From: Flammeovirgaceae bacterium UBA5008
Lineage (GTDB): Bacteria; Bacteroidota; Bacteroidia; Cytophagales; Cyclobacteriaceae
NCBI GenBank assembly: GCA_002398365.1
Contig: DGYK01000063.1
Span: 244,705-308,704 of the forward strand
DNA: 64,000 bases
Direction: 5' to 3'
Position 1 is the stretch's first letter. Each line of letters begins with the position of its first letter. Below the pieces are notes generated by a model, which was not told the DNA's origin, ran no database searches, and worked only from the letters and a program-made list of their open reading frames with translations. Below, in pieces: positions 34,452-43,085 of this stretch. A program made the position numbers and the translations under genes.

Positions 34452-35450
34452 ATGAACAAAACCATTCGCTGGGGCATACTCGGCTGCGGAAAGATTGCAC
34501 GAAAATTTGCCAGCGACTTATCCTTGGTAAAAAATGCGGAACTCTATGCGGTAGCAGCTCGATCAATTGAAACAGCTTCTACCTTTGCGACTGAATTTGG
34601 CTCCACAAAAGCCTACAGTTCATACCAAGAATTAGTAACCGACAAAGATGTGGATGTTATATACGTTGCCACACCGCATTCCATGCATTACGAGCATGTC
34701 TTGCTCTGCCTGCAACACAAGAAAGCTGTGCTTTGCGAAAAGGCATTTGCCATCAACGCAAATCAGGCGAAAGAAATGATTGCATTGGCGCGATCACAAA
34801 ATGTGTTTTTGATGGAAGCCTTTTGGACACGGTTTCTCCCGCATTATCTAAAAGTAAAGGAGCTCATTCGCGAACAAAAGATTGGAACGATTCAATACAT
34901 TCATGCGGAATTTGGATTTAAGCCTTCTGAACCCATTGCACCTCGAATCTATGATCTTAATTTAGGAGGAGGTTCGCTACTCGATATCGGTGTTTATCCT
35001 GTTTTTTTAACACTGGATTTATTAGGTGTGCCCGATGAAATTTTTGCTCACGGAGCTTTTGCTCCAACAGGTGCTGACGAGCAATGTGCCATGCAGTTTC
35101 GTTATCGAAGGGGTGCCACGGCTCAGTTATTTTCCAGCTTTCAATCACATCTCGCTACCGGAGCGGATATAGTAGGAGACCGTGGAAGATTACGACTCAC
35201 GCATCGCTTCCACGGCCCCACTACGCAACTTGAGCTTTATTCTTCCACAGTTGATACTTGTGAGATAATTCCATTTGAATCAGCAAAAGGCTTTGGCTAT
35301 GAATACGAGGCACAACACGTAACCGATTGTTTGATTGAAGACCTTAAAGAAAGCTCAATACGAAAACTAGACGATACGCTTTTGCTAATGGAGACACTGG
35401 ATCGCATTCGAGAGAAAATGGGTTTGCGTTACCCTGCAGACAAAACATAA
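34452..35450 (+). CDS. Gfo/Idh/MocA-family oxidoreductase
   Basis: 332 residues. The N-terminal Rossmann motif is GILGCGKIARKF; the family signature ALCEKAFAIN replaces the usual EKP with EKA, which is common in this family. The C-terminal substrate domain follows with GGGSLLDIGVYPVFLTLDLLG and TAQLFSSFQSHL. These are NAD(P)-dependent sugar or myo-inositol dehydrogenases with variable substrates. No sugar gene is adjacent. A bidirectional terminator follows it. Confidence 0.93.
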   Translation: MNKTIRWGILGCGKIARKFASDLSLVKNAELYAVAARSIETASTFATEFGSTKAYSSYQELVTDKDVDVIYVATPHSMHYEHVLLCLQHKKAVLCEKAFAINANQAKEMIALARSQNVFLMEAFWTRFLPHYLKVKELIREQKIGTIQYIHAEFGFKPSEPIAPRIYDLNLGGGSLLDIGVYPVFLTLDLLGVPDEIFAHGAFAPTGADEQCAMQFRYRRGATAQLFSSFQSHLATGADIVGDRGRLRLTHRFHGPTTQLELYSSTVDTCEIIPFESAKGFGYEYEAQHVTDCLIEDLKESSIRKLDDTLLLMETLDRIREKMGLRYPADKT

Positions 35451-35480
35451 AAAAACCCGGGCAATATGCTCGGGTTTTTT
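35450..35480. terminator. Bidirectional intrinsic terminator
   Basis: AAAAAACCCGGGC (35450-35462) and GCTCGGGTTTTTT (35468-35480) pair with one G-T wobble. It separates the convergent Gfo/Idh/MocA gene and BNR gene. Confidence 0.85.
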
Positions 35481-35498
35481 ATTTTAAAACTTACCCTA

Positions 35499-38400
35499 CT
35501 AAGGCTCTCTCTTAAACTCTTCGAAAGTTTTGAGAATGAGCGGTTGTAAAGCACCATCTTTTGATTTGAAGCCAGTGATCTTTGGTAAATTTTTATCCTT
35601 GATCTTCTTAAATTCAGCTTTGCTTTCGTTGAAGCGTGATTCAATGGCTTCTAGGTTAGATAGCTCAGCTTGATTGGGCTTGTAGTAACTATCGGCCACT
35701 TTCGCATAAAGTTCCGCCATCTTCTCGCGCAACTGTGGTTCAGCAGCTCCAACATAATTGTCGCCTTTGGTTACCACCAACTTTTCTTTCAAGCCGGTCA
35801 GGTCTTTGATAAATGGTTCCGCAATTTTCTTGCCTTGCGCATTTGCCCCTTTTACGTCTTCAGAAATTTTAATGTATTCATCGAGTGTGTAAACCATGTA
35901 GGCTAATTCTTCGGCCATGTTAAATAGCTTCTTAGTAGCTTCTTCTTGTGCTTTACGATCGGCCAATGAGATTTCCGATTTCGGATCGTATTGCACAACC
36001 AAATCATTGGTGTAGGTTTCTTTTCCTTTCTGAATCACCACTTTATAAGTTCCGGCCGGCACACGAGGAGATGTGAATCCTCCAAAAGCAAACGTCTTTG
36101 CAGCCGCCATCTTAGGTGGCTTGGTATTGTAATTCCACTCTACCACGTTAATACCTTTCGATTTTCCCGGACCTAATTCTGTGATTTTATTTCCATTGGC
36201 ATCTTGAATTTCCAACGTCATTTTACCAAGTGTATGACGCTTTTTCAAGTAATACATAATCTTTGCTGCCCGCGTTGGATTTTCACCTACAAACTGTGTT
36301 TCTGTACTTCCGCCTCCAAATCCATTTGATTCAGAAATCGAAGTAGGTTTCATGGTAAAGAAGTGTAAATCTTTATTCATGTTCTCTTCGGTAAGCTGAC
36401 GCAACGGGCTGATGTCATCCAAAATGATGATACCTCTTCCATGTGTAGCGACAATCAAATCGTTGGTTTTCTTGTGCAACTCAATGAAATGCACATTGGC
36501 GGCAGGCATGTTGTTGGTAAACTTGTACCAGTTTTTGCCTCCGTTTAAGGTAATGTACAAACCAAATTCAGTTCCTAAGAACAGTAAGTTTTCGTTTTCA
36601 TAATCTTCTTGGATGTTGCGAGCAAAACCATTGATCTCAGAAGTCACGATTGATTTCCAAGTAGCACCAAAGTCTGTTGTCTTATACACATACGTGTTTT
36701 TGTCTCCGGTTTGATATCCCGTGAAAACGGCATAAGCATTTCCTTTACCAAATACGCTGGCTTCGATGTGATACACCATCGTATTTTTTGGAAGGCCGGG
36801 CACATTGGCTGCCACATTCGTCCAAGTCTTGCCGCCATCTTTAGTGATTTGCAAGTTGCCATCATCCGTGCCGGCCCACACAATGTTTTCATCAAGAGGA
36901 GATTCAGCGATCGTGAACACCGTGCAATGATTTTCTGCACCGGAGTTGTCACGTGAAAGTCCGCCTGAGTTTTCTTGATTTTGTTTTTTAGGATCGTTGG
37001 TGGTCAGATCAGGAGAAATTTTCACCCATGTTTCGCCCATATCTTCAGAGCGATGTACAAACTGACTGCCCATGTAGAAACGATCTGGCTTATGTGCACT
37101 GATAGCCATAGCCGCATTCCAGTTGAAGCGAAGTTTAGGATCGCCTTTACCCGCCAGAGGTTGAACCGTTTTTGCCTGATCTTTCGCCACATCAAAACGC
37201 CATACGTTTTCAGCACCTTGCATTTCAGAGTAAATCAATTTTTTGGTTGGGTGTGCATACACACGGTAGCCATCGCCCACACCTACACGCTTCCAATCGC
37301 GAGCCTCCACGCCTCCGGGAGATTGTGAAGGACCAAACCAGCAACCATTGTCTTGCAGACCACCATACACATTATAAGGCTCTTCGTTATCTACACTTAC
37401 GTGATAGAATTGACATACCGGCATGTTTTCTACCATCTCAAGTGTGGTGCCGCCATCCCATGAACGATAGATACCACCATCGGTAGCAGCATACATACGG
37501 TCAGAATTTTTAATGTCAAATACAATGTCATGCACATCGGAGTGATTGGGCCCTAGGTTTTTAAAGGTCTTACCACCATCACGTGAGATGGAGCCCAACA
37601 AACCTGCCTTTACCACTACATCTGGATTGCGGGGATCGACCTCAATGCGAGAGAAATAAAATGGACGCACCACAATACCGAAATCATTGTTCAATTGTTT
37701 CCAGCTTGCACCGGCATCATCGCTTCTATACAAACCTTTGTCTTTGTCTTGCTCTGATTCAATAACTGTATAGAGGATGTTTGAATTGGAAGGAGCAACC
37801 GCTATTGCTAAGCGACCTAACTGACCTTTCGGAAAGCCATTGTGAATTTTGGTGAAAGTCTTACCCGCATCGGTAGACTTATACAAAGCACTATTTAAAC
37901 CACCTGAACTAAACGACCATGGTTGTCTTCTAAACTCCCAAAATGTAGCATACACAATGTTGGGGTCTTTAGGATCGAGAGTTAAGTCGCTGCAACCTGT
38001 TGTTTGATTAACGTACAGAATTTTGTTCCATGTAGCTCCACCGTCAGTCGTTTTGTAGAGTCCGCGCTCTTCGCTGTCACTCCAAAGCGGCCCTAACACA
38101 GCAACATAAATTTCATTGGGATTTTTAGGATTTACTTGGATTCCGGCTATACGTTCTGATTTTTCGAAACCTACTTTTTTCCAGTTGGTTCCACCATCAA
38201 CCGTTTTGTAAAGACCATCTCCCACCGACACACTGTTGCGTGTCCATGTTTCTCCGGTACCCACCCAGATCACATTATCCGGATTCGATGGATCGATCTC
38301 TACCGCACCGATGGACTGACAGTAGTCGTCAAAAATTGGATTGAACGTGGCACCACCATTGCTGCTTTTCCATACACCACCACCGGCAGTACCTGCAAAG

Positions 38401-38582
38401 ATCACACGGTCATTAGTAGGGTGCAGTTCGATGTCTGTAATACGGCCACTCATTAAAGCGGGTCCAATGTGTCTTGCTCTTAAATCGCCAAACAATTCTT
38501 TGCCTTTCGACACTGCATCTTGACTAAAAGCAGTAGAGACGCTCAGAAAAAGTGAAGCAATAATCAGATAATGTTTCTTCAT
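35499..38582 (-). CDS. Exported BNR/Sortilin-like repeat protein
   Basis: 1027 residues with a signal peptide (IIASLFLSVSTAFSQ). Many BNR/VPS10-type beta-propeller repeats are present (GTAGGGVWKSSNGGATFNPI, GLYKTVDGGTNWKKV, GLYKTTDGGATWNKI, GLYRSDDAGASWKQ, KDGGKTWTNVAANVPGLP), reaching to about residue 730; the remainder is a beta domain with GTYKVVIQKGKETYTND and a helical tail. Proteins of this kind are widely annotated as 'glycosyl hydrolase', but no glycosidase active site is evident. A secreted binding or scaffold role is likely. A terminator separates it from the upstream gene, and its promoter must fall in the short remaining gap. Confidence 0.85.
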   Translation of the reverse strand: MKKHYLIIASLFLSVSTAFSQDAVSKGKELFGDLRARHIGPALMSGRITDIELHPTNDRVIFAGTAGGGVWKSSNGGATFNPIFDDYCQSIGAVEIDPSNPDNVIWVGTGETWTRNSVSVGDGLYKTVDGGTNWKKVGFEKSERIAGIQVNPKNPNEIYVAVLGPLWSDSEERGLYKTTDGGATWNKILYVNQTTGCSDLTLDPKDPNIVYATFWEFRRQPWSFSSGGLNSALYKSTDAGKTFTKIHNGFPKGQLGRLAIAVAPSNSNILYTVIESEQDKDKGLYRSDDAGASWKQLNNDFGIVVRPFYFSRIEVDPRNPDVVVKAGLLGSISRDGGKTFKNLGPNHSDVHDIVFDIKNSDRMYAATDGGIYRSWDGGTTLEMVENMPVCQFYHVSVDNEEPYNVYGGLQDNGCWFGPSQSPGGVEARDWKRVGVGDGYRVYAHPTKKLIYSEMQGAENVWRFDVAKDQAKTVQPLAGKGDPKLRFNWNAAMAISAHKPDRFYMGSQFVHRSEDMGETWVKISPDLTTNDPKKQNQENSGGLSRDNSGAENHCTVFTIAESPLDENIVWAGTDDGNLQITKDGGKTWTNVAANVPGLPKNTMVYHIEASVFGKGNAYAVFTGYQTGDKNTYVYKTTDFGATWKSIVTSEINGFARNIQEDYENENLLFLGTEFGLYITLNGGKNWYKFTNNMPAANVHFIELHKKTNDLIVATHGRGIIILDDISPLRQLTEENMNKDLHFFTMKPTSISESNGFGGGSTETQFVGENPTRAAKIMYYLKKRHTLGKMTLEIQDANGNKITELGPGKSKGINVVEWNYNTKPPKMAAAKTFAFGGFTSPRVPAGTYKVVIQKGKETYTNDLVVQYDPKSEISLADRKAQEEATKKLFNMAEELAYMVYTLDEYIKISEDVKGANAQGKKIAEPFIKDLTGLKEKLVVTKGDNYVGAAEPQLREKMAELYAKVADSYYKPNQAELSNLEAIESRFNESKAEFKKIKDKNLPKITGFKSKDGALQPLILKTFEEFKREP

Positions 38583-38618
38583 ATTTCTTGTTTTGTTTTA
38601 ATAGGGAACAGGTATAAA

Positions 38619-38654
38619 AAAAGAATACTTCAAGGGTTGTTGAAGTATTCTTTT
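38619..38654. terminator. Intrinsic terminator between two minus-strand genes
   Basis: AAAAGAATACTTCAA (38619-38633) pairs perfectly with TTGAAGTATTCTTTT (38640-38654). It closes the lipoprotein-sorting-like gene, leaving only about 36 bp before the BNR ATG. Confidence 0.8.
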
Positions 38655-38668
38655 GATCCGAAGTGAAA

Positions 38669-39424
38669 TTACTTTTCAGTAGGAAATGCGAATGCCGATT
38701 GTTCAACCTTAGGATTTAACTCCACATTGGTAATGACCAATGGTTGGCCACTGGGTTGACCTTTCACACCTTGAGCCCAAGAGAACGGAATCATTAAACC
38801 ATTCACATCCTGGAAATCGCTAAACTTACTTTGGAACATCATTCCTTTACCAGGACCTGATTTAATTTCTTCTTCCAGCATGAGCGGAACAAAATTTTCG
38901 GTGTCGAAATAGTAGAACTGCACGTTTTCTTCAGGCTTTCCATCAACTTTAATTGGATTCTTGGTGATCTTTATTTTGAATGTTTCTGTTCCTTCAATAG
39001 ATTCTTTTCCAAGCAGTTCGAGCTTAAATCCATTTTTCTTGAGGTTCACAAAAATGAAAGGATACTCACCACCTAAATTTGCTTTGAAGTTTTCTGTTTC
39101 CTCAGCGGCACTCTTTTCTGCTTTTTGGTTCATGAAATTTAATGACCATAAACTGGTGCCGTCAAATACACCTTGCTTAATTACTTTACCCTGAATAGTG
39201 TATTGGGTATACTGCTTTCCATCTTTCATGAAAACCAGTTCAACTGGAAATTCCATTCCTTGTTGATTGGCTTTTGCGGTGGCTTTAAATCCTTGTAAGG
39301 CCTCCCACTTGGCTTTTCCACCAGTGTTTTCGAAATACTTTTCAATGACTTCATCGGCTGTTTGAGCTTGCACCATCAAAGCACTGGCAAAAGCGATGAC
39401 AGAAAAAATCAATTTACGTTTCAT
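38669..39424 (-). CDS. Outer-membrane lipoprotein-sorting-like (LolA-type) protein
   Basis: 251 residues with a signal peptide (IFSVIAFASALMVQAQ). The opening TADEVIEKYFENTGGKAKWEAL matches a Bacteroidota protein group annotated as outer membrane lipoprotein-sorting protein, a LolA-like half-barrel. Later strands include PVELVFMKDGKQYTQYTIQG, NGFKLELLGKESIEGTETFK, and the end has YYFDTENFVPLMLEEEIKSG and NGLMIPFSWAQGVKG. It may bind lipids or lipoproteins in the periplasm; the true role in this phylum is not established. It is divergent from dsbD. Confidence 0.8.
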   Translation of the reverse strand: MKRKLIFSVIAFASALMVQAQTADEVIEKYFENTGGKAKWEALQGFKATAKANQQGMEFPVELVFMKDGKQYTQYTIQGKVIKQGVFDGTSLWSLNFMNQKAEKSAAEETENFKANLGGEYPFIFVNLKKNGFKLELLGKESIEGTETFKIKITKNPIKVDGKPEENVQFYYFDTENFVPLMLEEEIKSGPGKGMMFQSKFSDFQDVNGLMIPFSWAQGVKGQPSGQPLVITNVELNPKVEQSAFAFPTEK

Positions 39425-39599
39425 GTGTTTGGGTTAAAGTTTGTTGGTTTAATTTGGATATTGAGACGTTTATGCGTGCAATTAGTTGCAGCAATAGCTT
39501 TAAAATTACAGTTTAATTTACGTTGATTCCAAGCGAAATTGAACCAATTGACCGGATTTGACCTTACTTGATTACTTTTACTGTTTAATTGTGGATAAG

Positions 39600-41672
39600 A
39601 TGTTTATAAATCGCCTACTCATTACCTTTTGTTTAGTTTCCTTAGGTGCCAACGCTCAAGTTCTTAAACCAGCAAAATGGAATTATTCCTCTCCCGAATC
39701 AGCTCAGGTAGGCCAAGAAATTGAGTTAGTTTTCAAGGCGACCATTGATAAAAACTGGTATCTCTATTCATCCGAGTTTGTTTGCGATGGGCCTGTCCCC
39801 ACCACATTTACTTTTACGCCTCATAATAGCTACGAATTGGTTGGCAAATTGATACCAGTCAATCCCATTGATAAACATGATGACATTTTTGAATGCGATC
39901 TTAAAATTTTTAAAGGCACAGGAGAATTTAGACAGAAAGTAAAAGTGCTGGGCAATCCACTCAAAATTGAAGGCACTTTTGAATATCAGGTGTGCACTGA
40001 CTTAACCGGGCAATGTGTGCCGGGTGATGGTGAGTTTTCTTTTTCTAAAATAAAGGTCAGCGGTAAAAGTATCCATGCACCAATAAGTAAACCTAATCAG
40101 GATGAACAGAAACCTGAAGAAGAAAAATTACAGCCTGAAAACAACCATCAGCCAACGCCAGCTTTATCGGCTGCACTTTCTCAGCAATGGCCAGCCATTA
40201 CTGGTCCTATCTTAGATGCATCTCTCAAACAAGGTGATCCTCAAAGTCAATCGCTTTGGGGATTTATTATTCTTGCATTTATTGCTGGATTGGCTGCCTT
40301 ATTGACTCCGTGCGTTTTCCCGATGATTCCAATGACGGTAAGTTTTTTTACCGGGCGTGGCACGAAGTTTCAAGCGCTAATTTATGGCTTGTCGATCATT
40401 CTTATCTATACGTTGATCGGTGCTGTTCTTGCTCCACTGATGGGTCCTGAAACAGCGAATCATCTTTCTACCGAGTGGATTCCAAATTTGATTTTCTTCA
40501 CCGTGTTTATCGTCTTTGGTTTGTCTTTCCTCGGCTTGTTTGAAATTACCTTGCCTAACTCATTCGTCAACAAAGTAGACCAGCAAGCCGAAAAAGGTGG
40601 ACTGGGTGGTGTGTTTTTTATGGCGTTCACTCTAGTGCTCGTTTCTTTTTCGTGCACCGGCCCTTTGGTGGGAAGTATCTTAGTTTCATCTGCCGGTGGA
40701 GAAGTAATTAAACCCATCGTAGGCATGTTTGGGTTTTCACTCGCCTTTGCTATTCCATTCACAGTGTTTGCATTTTTTCCGGGATGGTTGAAGTCTCTTC
40801 CTAAATCCGGTGGTTGGTTAAATACCATCAAAGTCATTTTAGGTTTTATTGAAATTGCATTGGCCTTTAAGTTTTTAAGTATTGCCGATCAGGCATTTCA
40901 TTGGCGCATTTTAGATCGCGAAATCAATCTGGCTATCTGGATTGTGATCACCGCATTGATTGGCATTTATCTGATGAAAGGATTTCGAATGCCGGGCGAC
41001 ACCGGAAAAGATGCAGAAGATAAAACGGTGAGTGTGTTACGCGTATCATTGGCAATAGCCGTGTTTACCTTTTTAGTCTATCTCATACCGGGCATGTGGG
41101 GAGCTCCATTAAAATCATTAGCTGGCTATTTGCCGCCTGTTTCTACACACGACTTTGATTTAATTTCTGCAGCGAATCAAGAAAAGCCTAATGAAGTTTG
41201 TGATGTGCCCAAGTACGAAGAATTCTTGCATCTGCCGCATGGCATCCAAGGATACTTTGATTACAAGCAAGCGATGATGTGCGCTCGCCAGCAAAACAAA
41301 CCACTCTTCATTGACTTTACAGGTCATGGATGCACCAATTGCCGAGAAATGGAAGCGCGTGTGTGGAGCGACCCGCAAGTATTGCAAAGATTAAAAAATG
41401 ATTTTGTAGTCGTGGCTCTTTATGTAGATGATAAAACCGTTCTACCGGAAAATGAATGGTACACTTCTACCTATGATAAAAAGGTGAAAAAAACGATTGG
41501 CAAGCAAAATGCCGATTTGCAGATCGCCAAACTCAATAACAATGCTCAACCGTTTTATGTCATTGTAGGGTTAGATGAACACGTGTTGGTTCCGCCCAAG
41601 CCTTATGATCTTAATGTGAACAACTTTGTTAAATTTTTGGAAAGCGGTAAGGCAGAGTTTAACAAGCAGTAG
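39600..41672 (+). CDS. dsbD: Thiol:disulfide interchange protein DsbD
   Basis: About 690 residues from the ATG at 39600, which starts a signal peptide (LLITFCLVSLGANAQ). Domain order matches DsbD: an N-terminal periplasmic DsbD-alpha-type domain (KPAKWNYSSPESAQVGQ, with CTDLTGQCVPGDGEF), a multi-span CcdA-like domain with the two redox cysteines at Cys238 (LTPCVFPMIP) and Cys352 (SFSCTGPLVG), and a C-terminal thioredoxin domain with CTNC at 578-581. It passes electrons from cytoplasmic thioredoxin to periplasmic partners. All expected Cys residues are present. Confidence 0.93.
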   Translation: MFINRLLITFCLVSLGANAQVLKPAKWNYSSPESAQVGQEIELVFKATIDKNWYLYSSEFVCDGPVPTTFTFTPHNSYELVGKLIPVNPIDKHDDIFECDLKIFKGTGEFRQKVKVLGNPLKIEGTFEYQVCTDLTGQCVPGDGEFSFSKIKVSGKSIHAPISKPNQDEQKPEEEKLQPENNHQPTPALSAALSQQWPAITGPILDASLKQGDPQSQSLWGFIILAFIAGLAALLTPCVFPMIPMTVSFFTGRGTKFQALIYGLSIILIYTLIGAVLAPLMGPETANHLSTEWIPNLIFFTVFIVFGLSFLGLFEITLPNSFVNKVDQQAEKGGLGGVFFMAFTLVLVSFSCTGPLVGSILVSSAGGEVIKPIVGMFGFSLAFAIPFTVFAFFPGWLKSLPKSGGWLNTIKVILGFIEIALAFKFLSIADQAFHWRILDREINLAIWIVITALIGIYLMKGFRMPGDTGKDAEDKTVSVLRVSLAIAVFTFLVYLIPGMWGAPLKSLAGYLPPVSTHDFDLISAANQEKPNEVCDVPKYEEFLHLPHGIQGYFDYKQAMMCARQQNKPLFIDFTGHGCTNCREMEARVWSDPQVLQRLKNDFVVVALYVDDKTVLPENEWYTSTYDKKVKKTIGKQNADLQIAKLNNNAQPFYVIVGLDEHVLVPPKPYDLNVNNFVKFLESGKAEFNKQ

Positions 41673-41738
41673 GGCTTTTCGTACAAGGATTTCGGTAGTT
41701 GTATTTTTTAAGCTAAACTTGCAGTTCATTTTTTGTGG

Positions 41739-43040
41739 ATGCTGAAAAAATTGATCACTCATAAAAGTCGAATGGTGGCTATTGTCTTAGGAATAGCCTC
41801 AATCGTATGGGTTAGCCAGTATGCTGATCAATTCTCTATTTCTGAAAACAGTTCTTCGAATCAAGATTCAACACGCCAGCAACCAGTCGCAAAAGAACCG
41901 GTTATATTATACGGCATGACGGTTACTGAATTGGGCGTCATTGAAGATCATGTGAAGCGCAATCAGCGCTTTTTTGATTTATTTGATTCGGTGCATGTTC
42001 CCTCTCGCATTTTTCAGCAGCTGAATACCCTTTCAAAAAAAATATTTGATTTCCGAAAAATTGGAGCCAACAAGAAGTACACACTGATACACGAACACGA
42101 CTCCGCTAAAACAGTGCGTGCGCTTATCTACGAACCCAACCCGATTGATTATGTGATCTTTCATTTGCATGATTCGCTGCAGGTAGAGGTTTGCCAGCGC
42201 CCGGTCATTACGGTGGAAAAAAATGTATCCGGTCGTATTGAGTCATCACTTTCAGAAACCATCGAGCAGTTGAATATATCGCATGAGCTCACAAATAAGT
42301 TTGTAGACATCTTTGGCTGGCAAGTAGATTTTCAGCGTCTTCAAAAAGGCGATCAGTTTAAGTTGATTTATGAAGAAAATTTGGTAGACAACAAACCGAT
42401 CGGCATTGGAAAAATTCTGGGTATCTATTTTGAACATTTCGGCAAAGGAGAATTTGCGATTCCATTTGACCAGGGAGAAGGCGTTGATTACTTCGATGAA
42501 GAAGGGAATAGCATGCGCAAGGCCCTTTTGAAATATCCCATTGAATTCACGCGCATCAGTTCACGCTATAACTTAAATCGTTTCCATCCGGTGGCAAAAG
42601 TTTTTCGGGCACACTTAGGCACTGACTTTGCCGCACCTACCGGCACCCCCATTCGTAGCGTGGGAGATGGCGTGGTTGAGGAAGCGCGTTACACTTCCAA
42701 CAATGGTAATTATGTGAAGATCCATCACAACAGCACCTACACCACCGGTTATTTGCACATGAGCAAGATCGCCACCGGTATTACTGCTGGCACGCGTGTA
42801 AAACAAGGGCAAACAATTGGTTACGTAGGTAGCACGGGTTTAGCAACCGGTCCTCATTTGTGTTACCGTTTTTGGCGCAATGGCGTACAAATTGATGCCC
42901 TGCGAGTTGAGCTTCCTCCGTCACAGCCGGTCAAGAAAGATCGGATGGAGGATTTTCAAAAAGCGAAACAAGGTTGTATTAATCGACTTCAGCAAATTGC
43001 CTTTCCTCCAGCGGAAGAAGTAATCGTTGCAAAACGATAA
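41739..43040 (+). CDS. M23-family peptidoglycan endopeptidase
   Basis: About 433 residues from the ATG at 41739. One N-terminal membrane span (MVAIVLGIASIVWVS) is followed by a LysM-less linker domain and the C-terminal M23 LytM domain. The zinc ligands are visible: His292 and Asp296 in RAHLGTDFAAP, the His-Met pair in GYLHMSKIA, and the His in TGPHLCYRF. It should cleave peptide cross-links in the cell wall. No regulator is in the gap, and the patatin-BamA gene follows in the same direction. Confidence 0.92.
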   Translation: MLKKLITHKSRMVAIVLGIASIVWVSQYADQFSISENSSSNQDSTRQQPVAKEPVILYGMTVTELGVIEDHVKRNQRFFDLFDSVHVPSRIFQQLNTLSKKIFDFRKIGANKKYTLIHEHDSAKTVRALIYEPNPIDYVIFHLHDSLQVEVCQRPVITVEKNVSGRIESSLSETIEQLNISHELTNKFVDIFGWQVDFQRLQKGDQFKLIYEENLVDNKPIGIGKILGIYFEHFGKGEFAIPFDQGEGVDYFDEEGNSMRKALLKYPIEFTRISSRYNLNRFHPVAKVFRAHLGTDFAAPTGTPIRSVGDGVVEEARYTSNNGNYVKIHHNSTYTTGYLHMSKIATGITAGTRVKQGQTIGYVGSTGLATGPHLCYRFWRNGVQIDALRVELPPSQPVKKDRMEDFQKAKQGCINRLQQIAFPPAEEVIVAKR

Positions 43041-43057
43041 TTCAAATTAGTAATATC

Positions 43058-43065
43058 TATCTTTG
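43058..43065 (+). promoter_or_regulatory. -7-like element before the patatin gene
   Basis: TATCTTTG at 43058-43065 matches TAnnTTTG and lies 20 bases before the GTG start. A TTG at the expected distance was not found, so this is a weak call. Confidence 0.4.
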
Positions 43066-43085
43066 GGAATAACCATTTAGGACAC